Source: Megascapheus bottae
Lineage: Eukaryota; Chordata; Mammalia; Rodentia; Geomyidae
Assembly (NCBI GenBank): GCA_024803745.1
Contig: JANJXV010000152.1
Span: 1,291,501 to 1,355,500 of the forward strand
Direction: 5' to 3'
DNA: 64,000 nt
Shown: positions 20,298 through 33,206 of the stretch, in pieces
How the letters are laid out: each line of letters begins with the position of its first letter
Position numbering within the stretch: the first letter of the stretch is position 1
Program-made: the position numbers and the translations under genes
Notes under the pieces: model-generated
The model's database searches: none
The model's input: only the letters and a program-made list of their open reading frames with translations
What the model was told of the DNA's origin: nothing

Positions 20298-22372
20298 CTA
20301 TGTCCTTTGTCATTTATTTTTAATTCTGAGATACTTTCTCTCTCTTTTTTCCCCTTTTGTGGTCAGTGATTCGTAGGTAATTGCTTCTTGATGGGGGTTC
20401 TTGCTGTTCTGTAATTTGTTCTCTGGATTATTTAATATTTTTTGTAATGCTGGTTTAGTGTCCTTGTATTCGTATAGCGTCTCTTGAGAATGAAATATTC
20501 TTGTTCTCCCTCATATGTAAATGCTAGGTTTGCTGGATATATCAGTCTGGGTTGGCAGTTGTTGGTCATGAGGGCATAAATGATGTTTTTCCATGCTTTT
20601 CTTGCATTTAGGGTTTGCGTGGAGATGTCTGCTGTTATTCTATTTTTTACCATTGTAGTATAGCTTTTTCTTTGTTTTTGCAGCATTTAAGTTCAGCTTC
20701 TTGGTATTTGGGTGTAGTGTTTTTACTATGATGTATCTAGACAAGTAACATCTAGAATCTTGCCTGCCTGGAGTTCTGAAACTTTCAGTAATGTGAGTAT
20801 CTTCCCTTTACATTTGGGGAAGTTCTCTAATATGATTTTGGTGAATAGTGGTTGCATTCTTTATCAAGGAACCCCGTCCCTTTATTGATCCCTATTACAC
20901 AAGGTTAGATTTCTTGGCAGCTTCTGCCAGATTCTTCAGTTCTCTTTGTTGAATTCTGACTGATATCTCCAGACTGATGGCTCTCTGTTCCAGCTCTTAT
21001 GTTCTATCTTCTGTTCCTAATGTCCTATTCTCCATCTCAGTCAATCTGTTACTTAATGCATCTAATTTTGCTTGAATTGTGGACACTGAGCTAATCATGT
21101 CTGCTGAAATGGTATTAATTTTTTCTTCCATTTCTCTTTTGAATTCAAGGAGCTCCTTGGTAATTTCCTGCTTACATTCCTGGAATTGTTTTTGGAATTT
21201 TGCTTTAATCTCTTTAGTCATGTCCACAATCATCTCCTTGAATAGAATCATATTTCACATGTCTTCTGGTGTTATTTCTTTGGAGGGTGCCATCTCCATT
21301 GTCCCTTCACTCTTGTTTCCTTTGGGTTTTATGTGAGACTTTGATTATTTATATATGTTTTAATTTGTCATTGAGCTTTCCATGGCATTGAAGACTGTTG
21401 TTGTAGCTTCACTCTGTGATCGGTAAATGGTGTTCTTTACTTGATTTGGGACTGATGATTCTGGGAATCTGTGTATACATGTGATTCTCAGTTTAGCTAC
21501 AGGGATTACTAGGTCGGAGTTTGCAGCTCTCAGCCCAACCAGTGGTCTCACAGAGGACCATAGGATGGAGTTGAGCACTTTGGTCTCAGGTAGGCTGGTG
21601 GACGGCTAGTTTTCATACCCTGTTCACTGGGGTAGGGCCCAGCTGAGGGCCTGGGTTTTGGGAGTATCCGGGAGCTCTCAGCTAAGCTAGCCCAACTGAT
21701 TTCTGCCCTGTTCCCTGGGGCAGGGCTCACCCAAGGAAGTGGGCTCCAAAGGTGGAGCTGCATCTTTTTGGCTTTCAGAAGGTAAGTTTGACCCATGCTG
21801 TTCTGCTCTTTAGTTCCCTGCTGTGTTTCAGCTGCTTTGGCTAAGATTCTTCCTGTGATACCGTAGGGGGCCTATTGGTGTTGTCTTGCTGGAGGCTCTC
21901 AGCCTGAGGGTGCCTCATTTAGGTTTGGGTCAGTCAGATGCTGGCTCACAGACAAACACAGCCACCTGCTTTTGGAAGGCAGGGTCTTAGTGCCCTGCAG
22001 TCACCAGTTTCAGTGGCTTGGGACAGGAGGCTGATGGGCAACTGGGAACAGGGACACCTCTGCCCCTTTTGGTGGGGTGCTGGGTCTTAGTGCCGTCCAT
22101 CTGTCAATCTCCACACAATTTCCAGGGGAGGGGGATAGTGGAGGATGGGACAGGATTCTGAATTCATTGCATCCCCTGCATTTGCCAGTCATTCCTGGGT
22201 GGGGTGGGAGGGGTCTGGGTGAAATTCTGTAGCTCGCTACCCACTCTGCATTCCCGGTGTGTTTGTGGGAAGCCACTCAACTACTTACTTCTCGGGGTTT
22301 GGCTATAAGCTGCTCCAGGTTATTGGAGGGTCGTTCACTCTGCCTCTGGTCTCTGCTGGCGTCTCTGTTGCC
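20298..22372 (-). mobile_element. second copy of the L1-B ORF1 and 5' UTR block
   Basis: From CTTTGTCATTTATTTTTAAT (about 20303) the sequence repeats 16918 onward: the ORF2 start, all of ORF1 (for example the 21251-20997 coiled-coil frame) and the 5' UTR to 22372, without an ERVK at the equivalent ATCTCC (about 21229). It is either a tandem duplication that predates the ERVK or a second lineage-B L1 joined at the break. The two differ at many positions, so the event is not recent. The 5' UTR stops at TCTCTGTTGCCAGTG, about 500 bp short of the expected end. Confidence 0.78.
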
Positions 22373-25300
22373 AGTGCCCAGTAAATTTAAACATATGTCA
22401 TCCTGACTTGTGTGTAACAAGTAAGTATATTTATAACACTGAAGCCTGACATCTATATAACAAGTGAGCATTTTTATAACAGATTAGTCATACTTTAGGA
22501 AATCCGAGCTGTTAGCCTAACATGCTGCTGAACCAGAGTAGCTGGCAAAAAGCCTTTTGAGTAACCAGCTTCTCCCTCATCTTGGAGTGACATTCCATTT
22601 GGCTACTTAGATCCAAAAATGGTAGCAATGGGACCTCATCAAAGTATCATCCTGCTCAACCAGCTAAAACCATAAATGGCAATAACAAGACCCCCTAAGT
22701 TTCATCAGCTATAGTTACATGGCAGACACGGCAGGCCCCTTATTTATACTTAGGCAGCTACCATAAATCTTAGCCACCATAGTGAATTCCTCTGCTCACC
22801 TGACAACATAGATTCCCCCACCACTATCCCCTCTAACTTCTAAAAATCTTCCCAAAGACTTCTCTCCCACTGGTGAGAGAATTAGGGCTGTCAATCAGTG
22901 TGATGACAACAATTCTTTGTTCTGTGTGACTGTGTCTCATGGTTTTGTAGGTAGCTTTCAAGGGCTACTTTATTAACAACAAATATTTATAATATATTTA
23001 GTTGGAAATTGAATGTTAGATGCTCTACTGGTGACTATCCATCTGTCGTAATAAACTGACCAAGGTTTCACTCACTGACAAGAGAATGTGGTATTTCTGA
23101 TTTATAGTGACAAACTGCTTGAGTTTCAGATTTCAGGATATTATTTGTGTCATGTGGATTTTTGCATTACTCTATAGACCCTTATTTCTCTGTCCTTCAA
23201 GACACTAGAATATACCAGATAAGTGGCCTGGGCAATCTTCAAGTACCATTCCAAATGGGTGGCTGAGTATGGATTAGGGTGTGGGTAAGATTATTTTGTC
23301 ATTTTGGATATATGAACAGGGGAGTAAGGTAGCCCTGGGGAACCAATCGTGGCATGGATCCTCATGGGGCTAGGTAAAGCTTCAAGTCCAAATGTATTAC
23401 AGGTCGATGGCGGAAGCTTTTTGATCAAATGATGCTACATGTGTTTTCTACTGGAAATTAGACTCATCTTGGCTCAGGGTCCAGTATGATGTGGGCCATT
23501 CGTGGATTGATGCCTATCTTGGCAGTACTCATCCAGATATCTTTTTCATGATACAACATGCCATTTCCTTCTCAGGAAGTATTTTGTTCTGGAGCAAAGG
23601 AGGTGCAGTGCCAGTGGATGAAAGCTTGGTAATTCTCTATCTGCTCCATTACTTCGTGAGAAGAGTAGGCATGTTGCTATCTTAGCAGACTGAGCACATT
23701 TTTTTCAAGAATTTTCTGTGTGGATCTGTATTCTTATCATTTGCACAAGGAAATGTCTTGTGTTGTATCTAAAGAAACAGTAGGCAGGAAGTCAGAGGAT
23801 CTTCTCAATGCCTGGATCCATTTCACTCTGGAAACCTTGTTTGGCTAGAAGTCATGTGGTTAGGTCCCTTATAGATATTCTTTATGCATTTAGTGTATAT
23901 TCTCCACAGCTAGACCAATGTTTTCTTTTTTTTTTACCTTTTGAATGCTTGTCCTTTTAGCTTGATACCAGACATTATCTCTGAATTTTATGTGTGAAGG
24001 GGACATTGCTACCTGATTCTGCTTAGGTGGCTTATCTTCCTCTATGGATAAAGTGACTACAGCCCACACTGACCATTGAAGTTTTTCTTAGGCATGAGGA
24101 ACAGTTGAATGATGCTGGGTCACAATATTTTTATGGCATCTTTGTGGGTGTAGGCTGTTGATATTCCTCACTATCTGTGCCAGGACCTGGTTGGTCATCA
24201 CCCTAACCCATTAGTACAAATATTTCACATGCTTGTTTCCTATTTTAATTAACATATTTCTTAAGCCACATGTCTGATCTCCAAATGCATCCTTGCCTAC
24301 CTGGTACCTTGCCTTGCTAATGGAAGGCCTGAGGACCCACAGTGCTCCCAATAGTTCTGGCCAACCTCTGGGACATCTTGGAAGGTAGTGCCAGGAGTGA
24401 TGACATTTTCTGAAGCTGGGCTCCAAGGCTAGTTTGAACATTGCCCTCCACGGTGCTGCTGTTGGTGCAGAAATCTGAACCTAGAAGCCAGGCCCCCAGG
24501 TTTGACATCAAGTGCTGAGCTGTGTGGCTGTTGCCCATTGAACCACACCTCTTCCCTACTGTGGCCATGACCCCAAAGTGACAACGGGCTATGTACCCTG
24601 AAAAGACAGGCTCGGGTCCTAGAGTAAGGCTGTGCCCACTAGTCAGCAATTTCATCAATTGCATGACCCTAGCTTTTACCTAGAATCTCTGTTTTAGGTT
24701 TTTGGAAAAACAAGGAAGTACTCTTCTCTCAATCCCCTTGAAACTTCCCTTCCTTTGAAGCAAAAATTCTAGAAATAGGCTTTTCTGGGTGCAAGATCTT
24801 CTATCTCAAAACTTTTTCTGGAGAAAAGTATTCAAGAAAAGGTACAGAGTTGCTAAGAAAACAGGGACAGGGATTAGTGGGCTTCTGTTGAAGCTGGAAG
24901 GGTTCAGGAAAGACTTCACCCTCATCTTTTGGAGTCCTCTCACTTGAACCTGAAACCTCTCTACCCTGCACAGCATTTGTCTGCTCTCCCTTTCTTTTGA
25001 GATATTACTCATGTTTAACTCAGACTCAAAGAAATAATATTTGAAAACCAGGCAAGTACAAAATTGTTACATAGCTATTGAGAATGAGTCTACAGATGTT
25101 GGAGGGGAAAGGATAAGTTTCCCACCGCTGAGAAAGAAATTTGACCTTGTTATCAAGACTGTTACATAACAAGTTCTATCACACCTACATTGTGATCACA
25201 ACTGTTGGGTGGAAATATGACACCAGTTTTGTTTGCACAGAGGTTTGTTGGAGATCATACTGGAAATTACTAAATACATTTCTTCCTTAATCTCTGGTAG

Positions 25301-25417
25301 GATGCTGAGCTTTATGGCTTAAATTTTCACCTCAAGTTCCTCAGTTACATGTTTGGATAAAAAGTTAAATGTGGTGGAGGTCAGGCAGATGGGATTCCTG
25401 CCTCTGGATTCGGAAAC
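22373..25417. other. 3-kb non-L1 segment splitting the L1-B1 5' end
   Basis: No recognisable gene. It separates the truncated L1-B1 5' UTR from a fragment that matches the outermost L1 5' end. Short frames at 23491-23685 (plus) and 24317-24664 (minus) have no domain I can name; the latter could be part of an old processed pseudogene. There are no terminal repeats or obvious target duplication. Confidence 0.45.
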
Positions 25418-25720
25418 ATGCTAGAATTCAGGGCTTCCTGGACACAGGGTCTGCTGGCACTTGTGTGCCTGCTTTTGCAGCTGAGAGGCTCAGGGAAAAG
25501 AGGTGGGGGAGGGGTCTTCACATTTGATTCTTTGAGAGCATTGCGTATAAGCTTTATCTGTGTTTCTTTTCTGGTTTATATACTTCTCCGTTGCTTCTTA
25601 AAATTGTAGTTGTTCATTTGTTAAGATTGTTGGCTCCTGGAATTTCTCAGATTTCTCTGTTTGTGGGAGATAGCTAGCCTGGGTCCCTATTGTTTCAGTA
25701 CCACCTTTCTTGTTTTTGCT
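25418..25720 (-). mobile_element. detached outer 5' end of a lineage-B L1
   Basis: Matches the outermost part of the A1 and B2 leaders: GAGAGGTGGGGTAGGGG-like, ATTCTTTGAGA, GCTTTATCTG and the terminal CCATCTT-like region (12930-13155 in A1, 50388-50598 in B2). It probably belonged to L1-B1 before the intervening 3 kb was inserted or rearranged. Confidence 0.7.
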
Positions 25721-26351
25721 CCATTTTTTATGGCTTACTTTGCTTTTTGCTCTAGGTAAATTCTGACTTCTACCACCACACCTTCTGTTGTGCATGGACT
25801 CAGCAAGGTTAAAGGATAACATAGGCTTATATTTCAGTGTGTGAACTCATGTGTGTGAACACATAGGAGTCATTTCAAGGTTAAGTGGGTGAACACATAG
25901 GAGTTACTTGAATGGTGATATATTGACAATGGTACAGGTGATGTTTCCAACTATCCTGATTAGGGGATGAATTCATTCCATTGATCTCTGTGGCATTTAT
26001 TATGTCTGTGTCATGGGCCAAGTGTACATTGTGGGGCTGATTTGTGGGGCAGATGTTGACCTTGATGCTCACATTCTTGTCCTTGAAATTCTGCTGTTTA
26101 GACTTCTCTTCTTCAAAATGGAGCCTGTGTCTGTGTAGGACAGATTAATTTCTTCTGGTTATCTCAGGATGAATCCAAATATGGTGGCTGAGTAGTCGTA
26201 ATGGAATCTATCCTCTTTATGGAATCAACCATGACTTTATTTTGGAGATGAAGTTCTGGAAGCCTGGCTCTGATATCTTGGGGAGTATTGGAATAAGGGA
26301 AATAATGTTTGCATGGCTTTTTCTTCAGGCAGCAGAGAAGCCAGCAGAAAT
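25721..26351. other. unassigned DNA
   Basis: No gene or repeat recognised. Minus-strand frames at 25881-26072 and 26237-26431 carry no known domain. Confidence 0.4.
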
Positions 26352-26366
26352 AGTGCAGCCATTATT

Positions 26367-28257
26367 TTTTTTAATTTTTTTATTGTAATTAGTAAAAGGG
26401 TTACATGATATTTGCCAGATAGAAGGTGCATTAATTCACATACATTGATACCCTTTCACATGTCTTGGTACCCATTTCCCTCTCCCCACACACCCCCCAC
26501 CCATCTTGGTTTTTCCCCCTTCCCTATCAAATTTCAAATATCCAAATACAAATAAATTCAATATATCAGATAACAAAGTGAGATACTATACCAATATGAG
26601 ATAACCAAGGGACAGCAAAGGAGATGAGAGACAACATAGTACATTAAGGACAACAATCATTCATTATATGGCTTTTGTTTCAATATCCTGGAGGTCCTTT
26701 CAATTAGTTTCACATTATATGGCCTTATGTATCAAGATTTTGCTCTATTGCAAATCTCTGCTAGAAGAGCCCAAGGTTTCTACTGATTATGACGAATGAG
26801 GGAAACCATTGAGCCTAAGTTCCTTTGAGTCTGGCTTACTTCACTTAATATGATTTTTTCTAAGTCTTTCCATTTCCTAACAAATGGGGCGATGTCATTC
26901 TTTCTGACAGCAGCATAGAATTCCATTGTGTACAAATACCACAACTTGTTGATCCACTCATCAACTGAGGGACATCTGGGTTGGTTCCATATCTTTGCTA
27001 TGGTGAATAGTGCTGCAATGAACATTGTTGTGCTAGTGGATTTAGTATGTCCTTGTTTCTGGATGGTTGGGTAAATGCCAAGTAGTGGAATTGCTGGGTC
27101 ATAGGGGAGTTCTATGTTTAGCCTTTTGAGGCACTGCCATACTGCTTTCCATAGTGGTTGAACGAGTTTGCACTCCCACCAACAGTGTAGTAGTGATCCC
27201 TCCTGGCCATATCCCCTCCAGCATCTGTTGTCATTCGTTTTCCTGATCCTGGCCATTCTAACTGGAGTGAGGTGGAATCTTAGAGTTGTTTTGATTTGCA
27301 TTTCTTTTATGACCAGTGATGTTGAGCATTTCTTCATGTGTCTATAGGCCATTTTTGTTTCTTCTTCAGAGAAGACTCTCTATAAGTCTTTGGCCCATTT
27401 TTTAATGGGATGGTTGTTACTTTGGAGGTTAGTTTTGGAGTGATTCAATTTTTTGAGTTGTTGATATATTTTAGATATGAGGCCTTTGTCTGTTGTTTGG
27501 TTGGTGAAGATCTTCTCCCACTCTGTAGGCTTCCTGATTAGTTTACTAGCTATGTCCTTTGCCATACAAAAGCTCTGCAGTTTAATGCAGTCCCACTTAT
27601 CCAGCCTTTCTCTGATTTGTTGTTAAGAAAGTTTCTACCTGTGCCAAGGAGGCCTAGTGTATCTCCTATTCCTTCCTGTGGAATTTTCAGTGTGTCAGCT
27701 TTTACCTCCAGGTCTTTGATCCATTTGGAGTTAATTCTAGTGCAAGGTGACAAAGAAGGATCAAGCTTTAGTTTTCTGCAGGTGCTTAACCAGTTCTGCC
27801 AGCACAACTTGTTGAAGAGGCTGTCTTTCTTCCATTCTATTTTTTGGCTCCCTTGTCAAAGATTAGGTGGCCATAGGTCTGTGGTTTAATATCTGGGTCC
27901 TCAGTTCTATTCCATTGGTCTTCAGGCCTGTTCCTGTGCCAGTACCAAGCTGTTTTGAGAATTATAGCTCTGTAATAGAGTCTAAAGTTTGGAATTGAAA
28001 TTCCTCCAGCGCTGTTCTTTCTGCTAAGAAGTGTTTGTGGTATACGGGGTCTTTTATTATTCCATATGAAATTTTGGATTGCCTCTTCTATTTCTTTAAA
28101 GAATGCCATTGGAATATTGACGGGTATTGCATTGAATTTGTAGATAGTTCTTGGCAAGATTGTCATTTTCACAATGTTGATTCTTCCAATCCAGGAGCAT
28201 GGGAGGTTTCTCCATTTCCTTAGTTCTGCTTTAATTTCCTTTTTTTTAGGGTTTTAA
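26367..28257 (-). mobile_element. 5'-truncated LINE-1 lineage A (L1-A2)
   Basis: About 1.9 kb: an A/T-interrupted tail, a complete 3' UTR (26367-26779) with the C-rich tract that A1 lacks, and the ORF2 C-terminal third up to CTTTAAAACCCT (sense). The last 190 codons (27352-26780) are open, including the C-terminal cysteine region ([17 protein letters not shown]). A one-base A loss near 27842 breaks the frame upstream. It is close to A1 in sequence. A possible degraded target duplication (AGTGCAGCCATTATT at 26352, AGTGCTGGCATTATT at 28258) flanks it, with three mismatches. Confidence 0.9.
26780..27352 (-). pseudogene. L1-A2 ORF2 C-terminal 190 codons
   Basis: An open frame covering the extreme C-terminus of ORF2p, starting at [12 protein letters not shown] and ending SLIRHNQ. 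It keeps the cysteine/histidine spacing that is broken by a stop in A1. It is only a truncated fragment, with no endonuclease or catalytic box. Confidence 0.85.
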
Positions 28258-28272
28258 AGTGCTGGCATTATT

Positions 28273-28764
28273 AACAGTAACACATGAATATAAACTGTTC
28301 AATGTGAAATGTGTACAATATAGTCATCTTTTGAAAGAAGGGATTAGCTCTGAAGTCCCTAGAATTTGTTTTACTGTGGTGATTCAGCTGGGAGAACCCA
28401 ATCCGCTGCTGAAGAAGTCATCTTGATTACGAGGTCAGATTGGTTGCACTTTTGTATAATGACTAATACCATGGAAGTGATCCAGTAAATTCAGCAGTCA
28501 TTAACTTTCAAACAAATTTCAAAGCTTGTACTTGTTCCTTCCACTTACTCTAAATTGTTCTCTTTACAAAACCTGATTGTTTTTCCTAGTAAAATACTCA
28601 TTAGCATTTGTGGTACTTATAATACAGAGGAGTGACTGTTACATAAATCAGATAGAGTTTGTTTCTTTGGGCAGGTTCGCTTCTTCCCTCACTTCCAGTT
28701 TGTCCCTCCCATCTCCAAGTGTATTTTAGATCCAGCTTTAGAATATGAGATAAAATAGTTTCCA
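28273..28764. other. about 490 bp of unassigned DNA between two L1 pieces
   Basis: Non-L1 sequence separating L1-A2 (minus) from L1-A3 (plus). No coding or repeat signal recognised. Confidence 0.45.
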
Positions 28765-31700
28765 TGTAAATGAAGAATAAATTAGAAAGTTTTGATAGAA
28801 CGTTAGACAATGCAGAAGAAAGAATTTCTGGGGTTGAAATAATTTAGTTGTTATATAGAAAGAACAGAATATGAGCCAAGCAAATCTAAGAAATATGATA
28901 GAATGCTTCAAGATACAATTAGGAAGCCTAATTTAAGGGTAATTGGTATTGAGGAGGGTCTGGAGAAAGAGATCAATGGTATTCGAAATATACATCAGGG
29001 AATCATCTCAAAGGACTTCCCAAATATCCAGAAGGGCAGGCCCATCCAGACACAAGAAGCTTTTAGAAACCCAAACAGACCTGATCAAAAAGTGATATCC
29101 CACTGCCACATTATAATCGGTATAGGATCAATAGGGACCGAAGAAAGGATCCTAAAAGCAGTAAGGGGAAGAGAACAATCACCTACAATGGAAAACCAAT
29201 CAGAATAACCACAGATTTCTCAGCAGAGACCATGCAAGCAAGAAGAGACTGGAAGGATATATGTCATGCCCTTAAGACAAATAATTACCAACAAAGAATA
29301 CCATTACCAGCTAAGCTCTCATTCATAACTGAGAGAACAATAAAAACATTCCAAGTAGAAGTTGCAACATTAGGTAGCAACCAAACCAGCATTACACAAA
29401 AATCTCAAAAATGTCTTATACATTGAAAACCAACACAACCTTAATACAGACAAAGAAATGGCACCTAATAAATCAAACCAGCTAAGTACCGCAAGAACTT
29501 TCAAGCCAGAGGCCCTAATTAAAGCTGTTAAAAATGACAGCAACTAGTAAATATTTTTCAGTCCTAACTCTCAATATCAATGGACTTAACTCCAATTAAA
29601 CGGCATTGACTGACTAGTTGGAACAAAAGACAAGATCCATCCTTCTGCTTTCTTCAAGAAACACATCTTGCTTTAAAAAAAAAAGCAATCATTTTTTTCA
29701 AAGTGAGAGGTTGGAATAGAGTTTATCTTGCTAACGGCCCCCAGAAACAGGCTGGAGTTGCCATTCCCCTATCAGATAAAATAGACTTCAAACTAAAATC
29801 AGTGAGAAAAGGCAAGGTTATTAAGTACTCATAAAGGGAACTCTCCTCCAGGAGGACATAACCATCCGAAATATCTAAATATCTACACACCTAATCCCGG
29901 AGCACCGAACTTCTTCAAGCAAAATTTACTTTCACTGAAACTACACATAGATCGAAACACAGTGATTGTTGATGACACGACTCTCATCTATGGACAGATC
30001 AAACAGAGAAACTTCAACAGAGAAACCTCAAAATTGAACAACTGTATAGACAAACTAGATCTAACAGACATCTGCAGATTATTTCACCCAGCACTGTGAC
30101 AATATGTTTTTTTTCATCAGCACATGGGATATTTTCCAAAATAGATCATATTTTAGGGTATAACACAAACCTATGCAGATTCAGAAACACTGAAATTATT
30201 CCCTGCACTCTCTCAGACAACAAGGGAATCGAATTGGACCTGAACACCAATCTCCACCAACGAACACCCTGTAAATCATGAAGATTGAACAACACATTAT
30301 TGAATCACAAATGTATCATCGAGGATATCAGAAGAGAAATTCAACAGTTTACCAAATTTAACAAAAAGGAGCACACAAAATACCAGCTCCTTTGGGACAC
30401 AGCAAAGGCAGTACTCAGAGGAAAATTTATAGCTCTGAGGGCCTACAATAACAAATTGGAAAAATTCCAAACCAACAATATAAGGTTTTACCTTAATCTC
30501 CTGGCAAAGAGCAAGAAACCAACCCTAATCCCAGTAGAAGGAAGCAAATTATTAAAATCAAAGCAGAATTAAGTGATTTGGAGTTCAAAAAATTATAGAA
30601 AGGATCAACAAAACAAGGAGTTGGTTTTTTGCAAAAAATTAACAAAATTGACAGACCTTTAGCAAACCTTACCAGAAAAAGAAGGGAGACCACCCAAAAA
30701 AAGAAAATCACAGACGACAATGGTAATATCATGACAGAAATTACCAAGACCCAGGGCATCATCAGGGAGTACTTTTCAAACCTTTATGCCAATAAATTTG
30801 AAAATCTACAAGAAATGGAGGAATTTCTAGCCAATATTAATGTACCCACACTGAACAAAGAAGACTGAATCCAACTAAGCAGACCTATTTCAACCACTGA
30901 AATGGAAATAGCAATGAGAAACGTTCCATCTTAGAGAAGCCCAGGGCGAGATTGATTCACAGCTGAGTTATATAAGGTCTTCAAAGCAGAGCTCCCACCA
31001 ATACACCTCAAGCTCTTCAACAAAATTGAAAGTGAAGGCTCTTTATGAAACTCATATAACCCTCATCCCCAAACCAGGGAGAGATTCTTCAAAGAAAGAG
31101 AAGTAAAGACCTATTTCTTTGATGAACATCGATGCAAAACTTCTCAACAAAATACTGGCCAACCGTCTACAACAACTCATCAAAAAATTATACACTATGT
31201 TCAAACAGGATTCATCACAGGGAGGCAATCTGGTTCAACATATGCAAATCATTTAATATAATTCAACACATCAACAGGAGCAGGGGCAAAAATCACATGA
31301 TTGTCTCAATAGATGCAGAAAACGCATTTGACAAGATCCAACATACCTTTAGTTAAAAGCTCTGGAGAAACTAGGAATCCATGGAACATTCCTCAATACA
31401 ATAAAGGCTGTGTATGACAAACCCACAGCTACCATTATACTTAATGAAGAAATGCTAAAGCCATTCCCTCTAAAATCAAGAATGAGACAAGGATGCCCAC
31501 TCTCTCTACTCCTGTTTGAAATAGTAATTGAATTTCTAGCCAGAGCCATAAGGCAAGAAGCAAGCACAAAATGGAGACAAATAGAGAAAGAGGAAGTGAA
31601 AGTTTTCCTTTTTGCAGATGACATGATTCTGTATTTAAAGAACCCTAGAGACTTCAGTCCCAAGCTTCTTTAGCTGATTCAAAACTTTGTCAAGGTAGCA

Positions 31701-31899
31701 GGGTATAAAATTAACCCTCAAAAATCAACTGCCTTCCTATATGTCAACAGTGAGAGGAACAAGGCAACAATCAGGAAAACAACTCCTTTTGCAATAGCCT
31801 CAAAGAAAAGAAAGTACGTACGAATTAACAAAGAATTGAAAGGACCTTTTTGATGAAAACTTTAATACCCTAAAAAGGAAATTAAAGTAGAACTAAGGG
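28765..31899 (+). mobile_element. LINE-1 lineage A, truncated at both ends (L1-A3)
   Basis: Plus-strand L1 from the late ORF1 coiled coil (about 28765) through ORF1, ORF2 from the ATG at 29534, to mid-ORF2 (GAACTAAGG at 31899). It has no 3' UTR or poly-A, so the missing 3' end reflects deletion or rearrangement rather than insertion. ORF1 text (28903-29208) includes RKPNLRVIGIEEG. ORF2 keeps [12 protein letters not shown] (about 31611). Stops and frameshifts are frequent, so it is older than A1 and A2. Confidence 0.88.
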
Positions 31900-33206
31900 T
31901 TACCTTTCACAGATCCCAGGATGACTTTTGATCAGAGTAGGGCTAACTGGAGGCCACAGCTGCACTGACATCATATTTTTGATTTGGTCTTGCCCTTGTT
32001 CAACCCTGCCACTGCTAACAAAGCCTCTTAAAGGACCAGATCATTCTAACATTCAAGACTGAATCAGGATGAGTGGAATACTGCTTTGCTCACTGTAGAA
32101 TCTGACCTTCTTCTAGGTACTTTAGATATAGAAGCCAATACAAAAGGAGGGACTGCAATATCTGCTCTACTGTATATGCCATGATGTGCCTCCTCATTCG
32201 GATACTCATAATGAACCTCTGTCATGTACCCTGCAAAAGCAAGAATCACAATTGACTTTGTAAATAGGGAGATAATAGTTTTCCATGGGGATAGATTTAA
32301 TCCATTGTGCGAGTATCTCAGAAAACTCACTGATGGTTATATCATCTTGGAAGTTGCAGATGAAGTGAAGAAGGCAGAATTCATAAAGCTCAATGCTTTT
32401 CTCCTCAGAGGCCTTTATTGTTCAGACAAAAGACAGTATAGGTCCCCTTCATATGGTACTATGTTGTCTGTGCGGGCAGACCCATCTGTCTCAACTGCAA
32501 AGGGCAGACTGTAAAATCACTCCCATCAGCATGATAGGGACATATTGGGCCAGCCAGGCTCTTCAAGGCTGAAATGTGAGCTAGAATGTCATTTTCTGGA
32601 GTGGAAGCAGGTTTGTTCTTGCTTTCCTGTTAGACATCTCTTTATATGATGCCCTTATAGGTGTTTTCTGCAAGGGAGACATCTCGGGAAATGGTTACCG
32701 TAAAAGGGCATCAAATTCTTGGTGTGACTGGTCAGAAGAGATTATGTTGGGGCTACAGGGATTGATGCTGACCTCTTGGCAGCTACAATGATTTCCAAGT
32801 TTGCAAGAGAGGAGTGGAGGTCCATGTGAAACTTGTCCCTAAAATGTTAGCATTGCCCAATTCTTATGGAGGAATTGAAAATTGCCTCTGGTATTCTTAT
32901 CAGTCTTCAGGATCATAAAAGTAGAGAAAAATTATTTATTTATTTATTTATTTTGCTTTTGGCCAGGTGTAATCTACTCTGCTTGATGTGTTGAATGTCT
33001 TCTAATTATAGAAACAAATGAGGATTTTATTTGGTGTTATCTAATATTCCTTTGGGAAGTTTCTAACGTTAAATTTTGTTTCTTCAATAAAAATAATCAC
33101 TTTGGAAAATGATAGGAAGACATGGATATTTCCAGAGAATTGTGCCGCCTATTCATTTTATACTTAAAAAGAGATTGTTTTCTCTTTTTTGTGTTTAACT
33201 TTTTAT
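31900..33206. other. unassigned DNA with overlapping open frames
   Basis: No known gene recognised. Two frames overlap on opposite strands: 32224-32514 plus (96 codons) and 32064-32330 minus (88 codons, with a short hydrophobic stretch IVILAFAGY). Neither resembles a family I know. A (TTTA)n tract lies at about 32932-32952. Confidence 0.35.

Noticed and set aside
24317..24664. 115-codon minus-strand frame as a gene
   Set aside because: No recognisable domain, start context or splice pattern. It could be an old pseudogene, but this cannot be supported.
26367..31899. Single twin-primed (5'-inverted) L1 insertion covering A2 and A3
   Set aside because: The ORF2 breakpoints fit, but A3 is far more diverged than A2, about 490 bp of non-L1 DNA separates them, and no common target duplication brackets the pair.
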